Shown piece after piece: positions 32,044 to 42,570 of a stretch of 64,000 nt of DNA. The stretch lies in the NCBI GenBank assembly GCA_905221605.1, contig CAJNDS010002241.1, positions 250,501 through 314,500 on the forward strand, given 5' to 3'. How positions within the stretch are numbered: the first letter of the stretch is position 1; every line of letters starts with the position of its first letter. The stretch is from Symbiodinium natans (taxonomy: Eukaryota; Sar; Dinophyceae; Suessiales; Symbiodiniaceae). A program made the position numbers and the translations under genes. Below the pieces are notes generated by a model that did not search any database, was not told where the DNA came from, and saw nothing but the letters and a program-made list of their open reading frames with translations.

Positions 32044-32168
32044 CTAGGATGGCCCTTAGGGTTTAGGGTTTAGGGTTTAGAGTTTAGGGTTGAGGGTTTA
32101 GGGTTTAGGGCCTCTGCAAAACATTCCTCAATATGATCTTCTTAACCTGAAATATCCAAAGGGCCGAC
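32044..32168 (-). mobile_element. Introner-like family M with telomeric array inside
   Basis: Minus strand CTAG|GTCGGCCCTTTGG ... CCATCCTAG|G. Compared with 29066-29156, about 55 bp of TTTAGGG-type repeat (plus strand) replace roughly 10 bp near the 3' end. Confidence 0.65.
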
Positions 32169-32634
32169 CTAGAAATGGAGAAAGCTGCCTTCAAGTTAGA
32201 GAGAAAAGGATGATATACAATTTAGGGTTTAGGGTTTCAGGTCTCGTTTAGGGTTTGTAGGGCTACTAGAGAGTATAGGACCGTGAAGGGTGTAGTGTGC
32301 AGGGATGAAGTTTCCCCACATCCGCTCCATTTTCGCGAACCCCCCCCCGCTCAGCGGCAAACGGGTCTAGGGTTCAGGGTTCGGGGTTTTGAGATTTGGG
32401 TTTGGGGTTGAGGCTTTAGGCTTTCGGCTTTAGGGTTTGGGGTTGAGAAATTTGGGCGTTAGGGTTTATAGGGTTGGAGCTTACGGTTTGCCGGGCTCGC
32501 AAGGGTTTAGGGCTTACCGTTTCAGGGTTTCAGGCTTGGAGTTCCTGCGCCGGGATAGGAGCCTCTGAAGAAAACACACAAGCACACCTGTACTGCATCC
32601 CAAAGAAACTGAAGCACTAACCTGAAGCACTAAC

Positions 32635-32635
<1 letters not shown>

Positions 32636-32667
<32 letters not shown>

Positions 32668-32679
32668 ACCCCCCCCCCC
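32636..32679 (-). repeat. C32 + C11 homopolymer tract
   Basis: 32 C, one A, 11 C, followed by A-rich DNA and another C-run near 32756-32769. Confidence 0.85.
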
Positions 32680-32817
32680 AAAAAAAGAAAAAAAAAAACC
32701 TTTTAAAAACCCGCAAACACAAGCAAACCGAAAAAAAAAAAAAACAACAAAACACCCCCCCCCCCCCCCACCAGAGAAATGCCCCGTCCTAAGCCCTAAG
32801 CCCCAAGCCCTGAGCCT

Positions 32818-32990
32818 TGAGCCCTAAGCCCTGCGCCCTAAGCCCTAAACCCTAACCCTAGCTAAACCCTAAACCCTAAGCCCTAAACCCTAAACCCTAA
32901 GCCCTAAACCCTAAACCCTAAGCCCTAAGCCCTAAACCCTAAGCCCTACACCCTAAACCCTAGCCCTAAACCCTAAACCCTGAAGCCCGA
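32818..32990 (-). repeat. CCCTAAA / CCCTAAG mixed array
   Basis: Alternating CCCTAAG and CCCTAAA units with dimer periodicity in part. Confidence 0.9.
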
Positions 32991-33075
32991 AACCATGAAG
33001 GGCCCTGAGCCCTGGGCGTGAGCCGGGGACCGGATTTGGTCGAGAGCGGGTGACGCCTTGGTTCTTCCCTAGTTC

Positions 33076-33475
33076 TGAGGGGATAACCAGGGGGTCTAGG
33101 GGTTAAAATCCTGAAGGGAAAACCAGGGGTCTAGGGTTTATAGGGCTTTTCTAGGGTTTTGGGGTTTATAGGGTTTATAATTCTGAGGGAAAAACCAGGG
33201 GGTCTAGGGTTAATACTTCTGAGGGAAAAACTTGGGGTCTAGGGTTTATAATTCTGAGGGGAAAACCAGGGGGTCTAGGGTTTATACTTCTGAGGGAAAA
33301 ACCAGGGGGGTCTAGGGTTTATAATTAATTCTGAGGGAAAAACAGGGGGTCTAGGGTTTATACTTCTGAGGGAAAAACAGGGGGTCTAGGGTTTATAATT
33401 CTGAGGGAAAAACAGGGGGGTCTAGGGTTTATACTTCTGAGGGAAAAACCAGGCAATTCTAGGGTTTCTAGGGTT
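33076..33475 (+). repeat. 36-bp minisatellite containing a telomeric core
   Basis: About ten tandem units of GGTCTAGGGTTTATA + RTTCTGAGGGAAAAACCAGG, with small indels and runs of 3-6 G. Confidence 0.85.
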
Positions 33476-33940
33476 TATAGGGTTTAGAGGGTTTCCATGG
33501 TTTCTAGGGTTTTCGGTTTAGATAGAGTTTAGGTTGAGGCGTACAAAGGCGGTTTAGGGTTTCGGACTTGGGGGCTTTGGGTTTTCATCGTACTTCATAG
33601 TTCAAAAAGGGACCTCAACGCTAGAAACAACAGGGAGGCTCTCAGACCCTAAACCCTGGGGCGACTGCGGGATTTAGGGTGCTTTTTGGGTAGCCTCTTG
33701 ACACCCCCTCATCCTTAAACCCACAACCTACGCCCTAAACCCCTGTATGCCAGCAAGCAAAGCATCCCCCAAACTCCTGAACCCTACACCCCAAGCCCTA
33801 GACTCTTGACTGGCTTGAGGCGCTCAATGATCTTCAATTGTCCAATGAATGCTGGAGGGCAAAAATAGGCTTAAGCCGGCTTACGGCCTGAAATCCCGAA
33901 ACCCTCCCTGCTTCTGACTACTTACTTTCGTGGTCGGTTC

Positions 33941-34362
33941 TTATGGGATCTCGGCTTCATCTGGCTTGCTGAGCCGGGACATGCTCTCAGCATTGCTTGC
34001 ACAATTCTTGAATGCAGCTTCGCAAAGCGGCGTGCGTAGGGACTCTGCAAGTTGATTAAGGGGTTTGGGTGCACGTGGTTTCGTTCTTCTTGACGAAGCC
34101 GGCAGCGCCATTCGCATGGGAAGTCGGAAGCAACAGAACAACTTCCGTCACCTACTGCACAAGCTACACCCCTAAAGCCAAAAGCGCCCCCGAAACCCCT
34201 AAGCCCCTGAAACACTACTAGGACGGCACTTAAAACCCTCTGAGAATTATTCCTGAAAATGATCCGCCTAAACCCAATCAGGGAAAATAGAAAATGTCCC
34301 AGGGGCCTACCTGGACTACACCAGCAAACGCCAGGCAAAGACAACAAAAGTCCGAACAGCAT
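33941..34362 (-). CDS. Coding-like block with a family M intron
   Basis: Minus strand. Upstream part: ATG at 34362, hydrophobic MLFGLLLSLPGVCWCSP, then CCAG|GTAGGC (family M, 34218-34310). Downstream: an open stretch ending KNCASNAESMSRLSKPDEAE then IP and TAA at 33941. A second frame is also open through 33922. The first 15 residues resemble a signal peptide. Frame join not proven. Confidence 0.45.
34218..34310 (-). mobile_element. Introner-like family M, copy 2 (GT-AG, 93 bp)
   Basis: Minus strand CCAG|GTAGGCCCCTGGGAC ... GTCCTAG|. Internal blocks (TTTTCTATTTYCCC, TTGGGTTT, GGATCAT, CAGGAAT) match copies 1 and 3. Confidence 0.7.
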
Positions 34363-34423
34363 GGACTCCGTGCCCGAACCCCCGCAAGGCTTAGGGTTCA
34401 GGTTTTTGGGTTTAGAGTTTAGA

Positions 34424-34521
34424 AGTTATAAGGACCCTAACTTGGGTTGTAAGGATCCTTACTTAGGCTATACGTCCCTTAACTATCTATAGTTAGCATA
34501 GTCAGGAGGCCCCTCCTTATA
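34424..34521. mobile_element. MITE family A, left end lost
   Basis: Family core and the right end GGCCCCTCCTTATA are present; a telomeric tract replaces the left terminal repeat. Confidence 0.6.
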
Positions 34522-34866
34522 AGTGAAAGAGATCACAGCAGGATCGTCTACTCCGCCACGACCTTGCATAGGGGATCCGAAGTATGGGCCGTCGATTTGG
34601 GTCCCTTGCTATATAAACGTCATACTGCCGATCCCTTTAATTCCTTTTAAACTATGGCAAAGGGACCATACTAAGAGTTCATGGTTCCAACCTTAAATTG
34701 CAATCAGGCTCGGGGTTCAGGGTTTAGGATTCAGGTTTAGGCTTAGGAGTTGTTAGCGGCCAAAGCATTCCCTAGAAATCCACCGCGCAAGAACCTCTAG
34801 AAGCCCTAACTCCACAACACCCCCTACTCCTGAGACCCAAACCTTTCAACCTTAGCGCCCACATGG

Positions 34867-34950
34867 GGGTTTGCGAAAATAGGGGACCCTTAGTAGGATT
34901 CCCTTATAGCAAGGACCCCAATAAGGTACCCCGACTGTCGGAAATCCCCA
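34867..34950. mobile_element. MITE family F
   Basis: GTTTGCGAAAATAGGGGACCC ... AGGATTCCC ... AAGGTACCCC ... GGAAA. Confidence 0.5.
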
Positions 34951-35280
34951 CATGCGCAAAGGCCCCCACTGCCCTTGGACCGTTGATCACTGGCTCTCCG
35001 GAGACTGCCTGTGACGATCTAAGGTAGTGAGGGTTTCAGTTGCAGGCTTTGCGTTTTTTCGTTCAGGAGTATAGGGATTTGGGGTTTTGGGTTTAGGGTT
35101 TGGGGCTTTACCGGTGTTGTGGTTAAAGGCCCTACCCACAAACTTGCCCAAACACCATAGCAGATACCCAGTTGGGGGGTATCTGCCTATAGCAATGGGG
35201 CACCATGAAAAGGGCAACTCTCCAACAAGTGAATTTGACATGACCCTGCTTCCAGGGCGGATAGGTTCGTTTGGGATTGG

Positions 35281-35475
35281 GTTTAGGGTTTAGGGTTTAG
35301 GGTTTAGGGTTTAGGGTTTAGGGTTTAGGGTTTAGGGTTTAGGGTTTAGGGATTAGGGTTTAGGGTTTAGGGTTTAGGGTTTAGGGTTTAGGGTTTAGGG
35401 TTTAGGGTGTAGAGCTTAGGGCTTAGGGCTTAGGGCTTAGGGTTTATTGTTTAGGGTTTACGGTTTAGGGTTTAG
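35281..35475 (+). repeat. Long TTTAGGG array
   Basis: About 17 near-perfect units, then CTTAGGG variants and degenerate units; near the longest in the window. Confidence 0.95.
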
Positions 35476-35781
35476 GGTGTACGGTTTAGGGTTTAGCGTT
35501 TGGGGTCCAGGTTTCAGGGTTTAGGGTGTAAGAACTCGAGAAGGTTGAACAGCTTTGGGGTTCGGGGCTGGCCAGGCCTCCAGTTGTTCGATGCCTTGGT
35601 CTCTACCCACGAGTCTGACGGACACCTTAAACAAATCCTAAACCCTAAGCCCTAAGCCCTAAGCCCTAAGCCCTAAGCCCTAAGCCCTAAGCCCTAAACC
35701 TTTCCACCCGAAACTCGAAACCCGTAAACCCGTCAAACCTAAACCCTAAGCGCTCAAAGCCCATAAGCCCCACTCATCAGG

Positions 35782-35964
35782 GGTTCCCCTACTACCGCCC
35801 TCTATACTACCGCCCCTAGGTTCTCTCCATTATGAAGGCTATTTAGGGATAAATAAGGTAAACCCTAAACCCTAAACCCTAAACCCTAAACCCTAAACCC
35901 TAAACCTTGGGCCAACCTTGGGGGGGGGGGGGGGGTAGTATAGAGGGGGGTAGTAGGGAAACCC
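35782..35964. mobile_element. MITE with 30-nt terminal repeats and an internal CCCTAAA array
   Basis: GGTTCCCCTACTACCGCCCT and on to CTATACTACC at the left pairs with GGTAGTATAGAGGGG...TAGTAGGGAAACC at the right. Between them lie about 40 bp of unique sequence and six CCCTAAA units. Confidence 0.65.
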
Positions 35965-36359
35965 ATGAAATCATGTCACGACTCTCACGGTCCCTCTGCG
36001 CCTCCCCTCTTGGCAGCCGGGGCTGCCTGTGACTGGGGTTTAGGGTTTAGGGTTTAGGGTTTAGTGTTTAGGGGTTAGGGTTTAGGGTTTAGGGTTTAGG
36101 GTTTAGGTTTCAGGGCGGGCGGCACAGCACCCCAATCCCCAAGCCCTTATAGTGCCGAGACCCCAGGGAGGACCCGAAAAGTAGAACCCCAAATAGGGTT
36201 TAGGGTTTATAGGGTTTAGGGTTTATAGGGTTTCGGGTTTCGGGTTTAGGGTTTAGGGGGCCCCAGACCCCTGGTACTCTGAGCACTGACTCGTATGCCC
36301 AACATGTAGTGCACCCCTAAACCCTAAACCCTAAACCCTAAGCCCTAAACCCTAAACAC

Positions 36360-36467
36360 CTGGTGGATCCTCTGAAGCCTGTAGAAGCTCAGAGCCCCCC
36401 CAAGTATCGTCAACTTCATCATCCTCAAGCTCTCGAAGTCCCGCGCACCGTAGGGACCCTCCGACCC
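36360..36467 (-). CDS. Candidate exon, acidic
   Basis: Minus strand: GAGGAG| acceptor (weak), 35 open codons (contains GLRELEDDEVDDTWGGSELL) and CCACCAG|GTGTTTAGGG donor flowing into the array. Confidence 0.5.
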
Positions 36468-36485
36468 CTCCTCAACTCCTCAACT

Positions 36486-36558
36486 CGGGTTTAGGGTTTA
36501 GGGTTTAGGGTTTAGGGTTTAGGGTTTAGGGTTTAGGGTTTAGGGTTTAGGGTTTAGG
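36486..36558 (+). repeat. TTTAGGG array
   Basis: Ten near-perfect units, then a purine-rich GAGA tract to about 36625. Confidence 0.95.
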
Positions 36559-36949
36559 TCATAGTCAAAGAAAGGGAGAGCAAGAGATAGACAAGAGAGA
36601 AGCGACGAGACGAGAGGAGACGAATAGTTTAGCTGTCATGCTTTAGGGTTTGCGGGCTTTGGTGTTTTAGGTTAAGCTAGTAGTTTAGGGATAAAGGTTC
36701 GAAAGGGCATTGATCATAGAAAGGGTAGAGCGAGTGGGATGGAGAGCAACCCACAAACCCTTGTACCCATAACCTGGAAGCCCCTGTTCCAATAACTCCA
36801 AACCCTAAACCCTAAACTCTAAACCATAAACCCTAATTTAGTTTAAGACTAATAAGGGCTTGTAGGGATCAGTGTTTTGGAAACCCTGACCCTATAAACC
36901 CTGACTACGTACAGTACCCTAGAACCTAAAACCTACAGAGGTTAGAGTC

Positions 36950-37110
36950 CCCAACGATTTTGGGAAAGGTGTGCGGACTCGGGGCATCCGGCGTTTCAGC
37001 GACTCTTGTACATTCTTTGGTCATACGTACTTCGCGCTCGCAAGTCAACAGTGCGGGCCTGCGTGCGGGCACCGTGATGGAAAGCCATCTCCCTCTCCCT
37101 CTCCACTGGA
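36950..37110 (-). CDS. Candidate exon
   Basis: Minus strand AATTCCAG| acceptor, then about 54 open codons (contains CEREVRMTKECTRVAETPDA). The plus strand is open for 77 codons as well. Not recognised. Confidence 0.38.
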
Positions 37111-37441
37111 ATTCTAAACCCTTACGCCCTGAACCTCAAGTTCTCTGGGAAGTTATAAAATTGAGAGTCGCAGCTTCTCCGTTTAAACCCTAAACGCTCC
37201 ATGTTTTCGCCGGGGCAGGTGGGGGGCTTAGGTCCCGCCGAGGGGTCCTATAGGGTTTCTGGGTGGTTGGGCTTCTAGGGTTCCTGGGTGTTAGGGTTGT
37301 TAAGGTCCGGATCCTGTGGGTGCTTTTGCTCCAAGTGGCGACGGTGTAGGGCCTAGGGCCTAGGGCTTTTGAGTGGCAAAAGGAGCTTGTGGCGGGTCTA
37401 TAAACCGCCTGAAGCCCTAAACCCTAAACCCTCAACCCAAC

Positions 37442-37506
37442 CTCAGTTGTTCTACGGCAGCATACATCGAGTTGGCAGGCTGAGGCGGCGCGAGGCTATT
37501 TGGGGT
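37442..37506 (-). CDS. Candidate exon
   Basis: CATCCCAAG| acceptor, 21 codons (TPNSLAPPQPANSMYAAVEQ...) and CTGAG|GTTGGGTTGAGGG donor on the minus strand. Confidence 0.42.
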
Positions 37507-37749
37507 CTTGGGATGCTTTACTAGGGTTTAGGGTTTAGGGTTTAGGGGTCCGAAGCTAGGTCCATCACTCAGGCCCAAGGTTACCCAAAGGTAACCCTGT
37601 GCCCAAACTGATATCCTACGAACCAGCTCACTGTTTAGAGCTTAGGGCCTACTAGGGTTCAGGGTCTAGGGTTCAGGGTTCAGGGTGCAGGCTGTAGGGT
37701 ACATCGCCGAGGGCCTTGTGGCATGTGAGTGACACTAGAAAGATCCTCA

Positions 37750-37865
37750 GACACCCCTTCTAGACCCAGGAGTAACCTAGAATAAAAAGGGCGCCCTTGT
37801 GGTTTTAAGGGGATTGTAAGGGAACCTAAACCCTAAAACAAGAAAACAAGGGCCTACTCTGGCCC
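37750..37865 (-). mobile_element. Introner-like family B with telomeric patch
   Basis: Minus strand CCAGA|GTAGGCCCTTG ... TTTATTCTAG|G. The TTTAGGGTTTAGG patch lies where other copies have CCTAAACCC. Confidence 0.6.
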
Positions 37866-38324
37866 CTTGCCTCAACATGCTCAACACAAGCCCAGCTAGA
37901 CGGTCATAGGGTTCGGGTCTAAGGGATTTAAAGGGTTAGCGCGGTTACGCAGACCCCTGGGAGGATCCAAAAAGTAGACCCTATGGTTCCCTGACCTAAA
38001 CCCCAAACCCGAAACCCTAAAGCCTAAACCCTAAACCCTAGGGTCTGGGTAGGGGTGTTGAGATTCCAAAACCCCAGAACCCGAAACACTGAAGCCTAAA
38101 CCCCCAACCCCTAAAGCCTAAACCCTAAACCCTAAACTCCAGGGTCTGCTTAGGGGTTTTGAGATTCAAGGTTTGGAGGCACTCAGCGGAAAACCCTTTA
38201 TGACACGTAAGAGCCCTCCGACAACTGAGGCACCCAAAAACCCTGGATCCCAAACCCTCCAGGAAAGGCAAATCCCCAACCCTTCAACCCTAACCCCTCA
38301 GCCTTAAACTCTATACCCTGGCCC

Positions 38325-38510
38325 TAAACCCCTAAACCCCTAAACCCCTAAACCCCTAAACCCCTAAACCCCTAAGCCCTAAGCCCTAAGCCCTAAGCCC
38401 AAAACCCTAAGCCCTAAACCCTAAGCCCTAAGCCCTAAGCCCTATGCCCTAAACCCTAAACCCTAAACCCTAAACCCTAAACCCTAAACCCTAAACCCTA
38501 AACCCTAAAC
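38325..38510 (-). repeat. CCCTAAA / CCCTAAG / CCCCTAAA array
   Basis: Block structure: six CCCCTAAA, then CCCTAAG units, then ten CCCTAAA; homogenised sub-blocks. Confidence 0.95.
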
Positions 38511-38593
38511 CTCCATCACCACTGCCTTGCTTTTAAAATCCACGGGCCGAAAGCTGCCATTCAATCCTCGGATGCCGAGGCGCCCATCTCCAC
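38511..38593 (-). CDS. Candidate exon between inverted arrays
   Basis: TTACTGAG| acceptor, 27 codons (GDGRLGIRGLNGSFRPVDFK...) and ATGGAG|GTTTAGGG donor, the first base of the array, on the minus strand. The best-looking island apart from ARPC4 for site quality. Confidence 0.5.
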
Positions 38594-38988
38594 CTCAGTA
38601 AGAGCGGCTTTCGGGGCTTGTTGGGGTTTAGGGTTTAGGGTTTAGGGTTTAGGGTTTAGGGTTTAGGGTTTAGGGTTTAGGGTTTAGGGTTTAGGGTTGA
38701 GGGTTGAGGGTTTAGGGTTTTAAGTTTAGGTTCTGGAGCCCGATTGGTCTCGGAAAACATGCAGGAAGAAACCTCAAAGCTTCGCTAAGTACACCCGAAA
38801 GGTCGCCTGCCAGGTTCCTTTTTTGAATGCTCCCCCTAGAACCTGATTAAAAAAAAAAAAAAAAACAGCATTTTGGCATTCCCTTGGTTTGGTGATAAAA
38901 AAATTTTAAAGTAGTAATATCTCCTAAGGGGGGTGCAGCTTTGTATTGGGGATGAAAGGGCTTTGTTTGGCGTCTTGGGCCGCTTTAC

Positions 38989-39041
38989 CCAGCAGCCGAA
39001 TGGGGCTCTCCTGCTGCCAACAACAATCCCTGAGACGCCAT
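38989..39041 (-). CDS. Candidate first exon
   Basis: Minus strand ATG, MASQGLLLAAGEPHSAA and GCTGG|GTAAAG donor. Confidence 0.38.
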
Positions 39042-39132
39042 GCTTGACAGTGTGAAAAGAGGCTTGAGGGTTTAGAGTTCGGGTTTAGGGTTTAGAGTTA
39101 GGGTTTAGGGTTTAGGGTTGATGGTTGATGGT

Positions 39133-39171
<39 letters not shown>

Positions 39172-39443
39172 GGTGAGTAGGGTTTCAGAACGATCCAGCA
39201 ATCGGGAAAACTAACAGGAGCATGTTTGGTGCCCCAACACCTAAGTACGACACCCAAAGAGCCAAAAATCATTAAAGGGCACCATCCCTGAGCATGTTTG
39301 CGAAGAAGAGCTGCCTTGTTGACATGTCATGCGCAAAGCCAGCGCTCGCGAGACATGGTCGATCTTTAGGGTAGGGCCCCTTCATTGGGGGACTTTTGTA
39401 AGCCCCTCCTTTGCCCTCTGAACCCCAAAGCGCCCAGAGCCCT

Positions 39444-39574
39444 TACAAGGAGGGGCACCCTTACCATACTTACTATAGTTCAGGGACTTAGAACCTTAAG
39501 TCAGGATCCTCTGAACCCAATTCAAGGTCCTTATAACTCTGCCTAAAACTAGGGGGGGGGGGGGCCTTCTTGTA
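39444..39574. mobile_element. MITE family A with G-run
   Basis: TACAAGGAGGGGC at the left and GGCCTTCTTGTA at the right; G12 beside the right end. Confidence 0.65.
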
Positions 39575-39649
39575 GAGTCTGCGACCACTCGACACTCGAC
39601 GTCCGAACTGCCAGACCCACAACCTTCTAAACATTTTATATTAACAGAT

Positions 39650-39740
39650 AAGTATGTCTCTATGTATATATACATATATGTATACATGGTCGACATCTAT
39701 GATCCATAGTATACATATATATATATATATATGTATATAC
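39650..39740. repeat. AT/GTAT microsatellite
   Basis: Long alternating TA/TG runs; a related one is at 40070-40130. Confidence 0.8.
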
Positions 39741-39872
39741 ACCTGTGTTAATAGTCATTACTAGGAGTCTCTGGGACAAAAGGATTCTTCACCCCAAGCG
39801 CTCCCTGCCCGATTTTTTTTTTCACGCGTCCTCAGCTGCCCTTCGCTTTGTCGGGCTCAGCCAAACCCCGCA

Positions 39873-40025
39873 GGTCTCGTAGTCCTACCTCCCCAATCTT
39901 CATGGACTGTCCTGGCGCTCAGCCCTAAACCCTAAACCCTAAACCCTAAACGCTAAACCGTTTAGGGTTTCTTAGGGTCTCGTAGTCCTACCTCCCCAAT
40001 CTTCATGGACTGTCCTGGCGTTCAG
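39873..40025. repeat. 50-bp direct duplication around a telomeric palindrome
   Basis: 39873-39922 and 39976-40025 differ at one base. Between them, CCCTAAA x4 is followed at once by GTTTAGGG. Each copy contains TVHEDWG| with GGAG|GTAGGA on the minus strand. Confidence 0.8.
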
Positions 40026-40207
40026 GCTCGGGTTGTGTGTTTAAGGTTTTGCGACTCCCAAGTGGTATCAGTATATTAATATTTGTATATGTATATGTAT
40101 GTATGTATGTATATATACATGTATGTATACTGCGCCGGGCCAATAGTTCGACCCACCGACATCTAGGGGTCCTGACACCTGTGCCCCGCCCTCTTCCGGA
40201 GCTTCTA

Positions 40208-40420
40208 TAGTACTATATGTTTAAAACGGGGTATTAATTTCTCCGCTAGCAGGCATAGGGAAAACGCTACTTCTCGGCACTCCGCTACTCCGCGGGAGCC
40301 TTCGCTGTCTGCGTACCATCCAACATGTGCCGTGGGTCGAAACTTTCGGCCCGGGGGTGTAGGTACACTGCCCGAATCCCTACTACGTAAATAAGGTACA
40401 CTTCGTGTAGGGCTTAAGGT
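40208..40420 (-). CDS. Coding-like ORF
   Basis: The minus strand is open for about 70 codons in repeat-free DNA (contains GWYADSEGSRGVAECREVAF) to a stop at 40205. Not recognised. Confidence 0.42.
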
Positions 40421-41245
40421 CAAGGTTGCTGCAGAAACTATGACTGGGTTTTAGCATGGATCACATCCAGCCAGATAAGAAAACTCAGCTCCCAAATCCC
40501 AAACTCCCTATGGCAAGCAATACTCAGACGGAAATGCGCACAACCCTCAACCCATCTCAACCCTGTATATACATGCCCCCTAAACTCAACCCCTCCCCAC
40601 TCAACCACCCCCCTCCCCCCTCCCCCCTCCCCCCCTCCCCCTCCCCCTTCAACCCCTCAGCCTCAAGCCCCTCAAACCCCTCAACACCGTCAACCCCATC
40701 CCCCACCAGCCACCCTCCCCACCCCCGCCCCCCCCCTGCACCTACATACCAGGCGAGCACCCACAAGAAGGGTGCCAGCAGCGAAATCGGAAGCCTTTGG
40801 CACACGAACTGCGCATCGGGGGTTGAACCATGCTGCAGGGTTTAGGGTTTAGGGTTTAGGGGTTAGGGTTTAGTCGATTAAGGGTTTACGGGGGTTCAGG
40901 GGGTTAGGGATTCGGGGTTCGGGGTTCGGGGTGTAGGGCTTATAGGGCCGTAAGCTCTGAACTACTAACAACCCTGCCATCGAACCCCAAACCCAGATAC
41001 TTAGACCGATCTCTCTCAAGCCTTGCACAGGGTGCATTAAGGTAAAACCCTAAAACCCCCAAACCCGCAAACCCGCAACCCAAAATCGCAAGATCTGCTG
41101 GACATCCCACCAACTTCCCTGTTCAACAGGAGTCTTCAGTCTAAGGGTCGCAGATGCCGAGTTGCACAACCGTTTTTGGACCACACATGGTGTTTATCGG
41201 TGTTTCAGGCCTCTGTTTGCGGGGCTTCGGGGCTTTGGGTACCTG

Positions 41246-41352
41246 CTCTTTCTGCACAGACATATGCAAACAAACTCGACAAGCCATCGGTACGCAACCA
41301 CCAGAAGATCTGTCAGTACAAGGGGGAGCATCCCAATGTAGGGCTGCAGCAC
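41246..41352 (-). CDS. Candidate exon, hydrophobic (strand uncertain)
   Basis: Minus strand GTGCTGCAG| acceptor, about 34 codons (PYIGMLPLVLTDLLVVAYRW...) that would span a membrane, and GAGCAG|GTACCC donor. The plus strand is also open with a stop in the following CCTAAA. Confidence 0.42.
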
Positions 41353-41369
41353 CCCTAAACCCTAAACCT

Positions 41370-41525
41370 TAAACACGAAACCCTAAACCCTAAACCCTAA
41401 ACCCTAAACCCTAAACCCTAAACCCTAAACCCTAAACCCTAAACCCTAAACCCTAAACCCTAAACCCTAAACCCTAACCCTATAAACCCTAGACCCTAAA
41501 CCCCAAACCCTAAACCCTAAACCCC
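41370..41525 (-). repeat. CCCTAAA array
   Basis: About 20 units, mostly perfect. Confidence 0.95.
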
Positions 41526-41602
41526 TTCAAGAAGCCTTCTCAAGCCAAGGCGCAGCAAAGCCAGAGACTCAGCAGCTGCCAGAGCCGCCCAGAACCAGAG
41601 GC
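41523..41602 (-). CDS. Candidate exon, hydrophobic
   Basis: CCCGAG| acceptor, 25 codons (LWFWAALAAAESLALLRLGL...) and |GTTTAGGG donor on the minus strand. Confidence 0.38.
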
Positions 41603-41617
41603 CTCGGGCTTTTGGGG

Positions 41618-41860
41618 TTTAGGGTTTAGGGCTAGGGTTTAGGGTTTAGGGTTTGGGGTTTAGGGTTTAGGGTTTGGGGTTTGGGGTTTGGGGTTTGGGG
41701 TTTGGGGTTTGGGGTTTGGGGGTTTGGGGTTTGGGGTTTGGGGTTTGGGGTTTTGGATTTGGGGTTTGGGGTTTAGGGTTTGGGGTTTAGGGCTTGGGGT
41801 TTGGGGTTTGGGGTTTAGGGCTTGGGGTTTGGGGTTTAGGGCTTAGGGTTGAGGGTTGAG
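41618..41860 (+). repeat. TTTGGGG / TTTAGGG array
   Basis: Runs of TTTGGGG (over 20 units in total) with TTTAGGG and CTTGGGG units; the second large TTTGGGG-homogenised array. Confidence 0.95.
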
Positions 41861-42117
41861 GGTTTGGGGCAGGGGGGCTTAAGGTTGTCGGCGGCTTTTC
41901 AGGTGTCGGGGTATAGTACGAATGTGGGTTTTGCTTTGGGTTTTGGGGGGGTTAGGCGAGGCGTTTGGGGCTTTAGGGGCTTACAGACCCTTGGGCTTGG
42001 CTTTGGGGGGGGGGGGGGGGTGCGCGTTAAAAGGGGAAGGGGGTGATCAGGAACTTTGCTCAGGCGTTTAGGGGGAGGGTTTAGGGTCTAGGGTTTAGGG
42101 TTTAGGGTTTAGGCTTT

Positions 42118-42343
42118 AGGGTTGTGTCCGATGTCCTGCCTCACTATCACTTGCATGGCAGGGCCGGGCAGCTCGCCAATGGTTTCAGCTAGGCGAGTCG
42201 GCCACGTCCCTTGCAGAGTCTGTAAACGCCCCTCGTCCAGAGATGGTCTTTGCAGGGGGCAGCGCCCTTCCTCTATGCTCTGGATGCTCATGGACGGGCT
42301 CAGAAGATACAGAGCAGCCAGGGCAGTCCGAAAGCCCCAGGTT
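42118..42343 (-). CDS. Probable exon
   Basis: The minus strand is open for 75 codons from the edge of one TTTAGGG block to the other (contains MSIQSIEEGRCPLQRPSLDE and TWPTRLAETIGELPGPAMQV). Length and composition support coding; the plus strand is also open but less protein-like. Splice sites not obvious; family unknown. Confidence 0.52.
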
Positions 42344-42494
42344 TAGGGTTTAGGGTTTAGGGCTTATAAATTAGGGTTTAGTGTTTAGGGTTTAGGGTTT
42401 AAGGCATACCGAGCTGGAAGCCCAACACGGAGGACGTAGCCTCTGAAGCGCGAGTTCTTTCAATGGGAGACTGCAGCACATGCCGGAACACTCA

Positions 42495-42570
42495 TACAAG
42501 GAGGGGCCCCCTAGCTATAAGTAGAGTTATAAGACCCCTAGATTGGGTTATAAGGATGCCCCTCCTTGTA
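42495..42570. mobile_element. MITE family A, internally deleted (76 bp)
   Basis: Perfect TACAAGGAGGGGC / GCCCCTCCTTGTA ends with a shortened core. Confidence 0.7.

Noticed and set aside
33076-33475. CRISPR array
   Set aside because: Units are contiguous without unique spacers, no cas genes, and the DNA is eukaryotic.
40557-40845. Pro/Ser-rich ORF on plus and Gly-rich ORF on minus
   Set aside because: Both are translations of a CTCCCC-type low-complexity tract.
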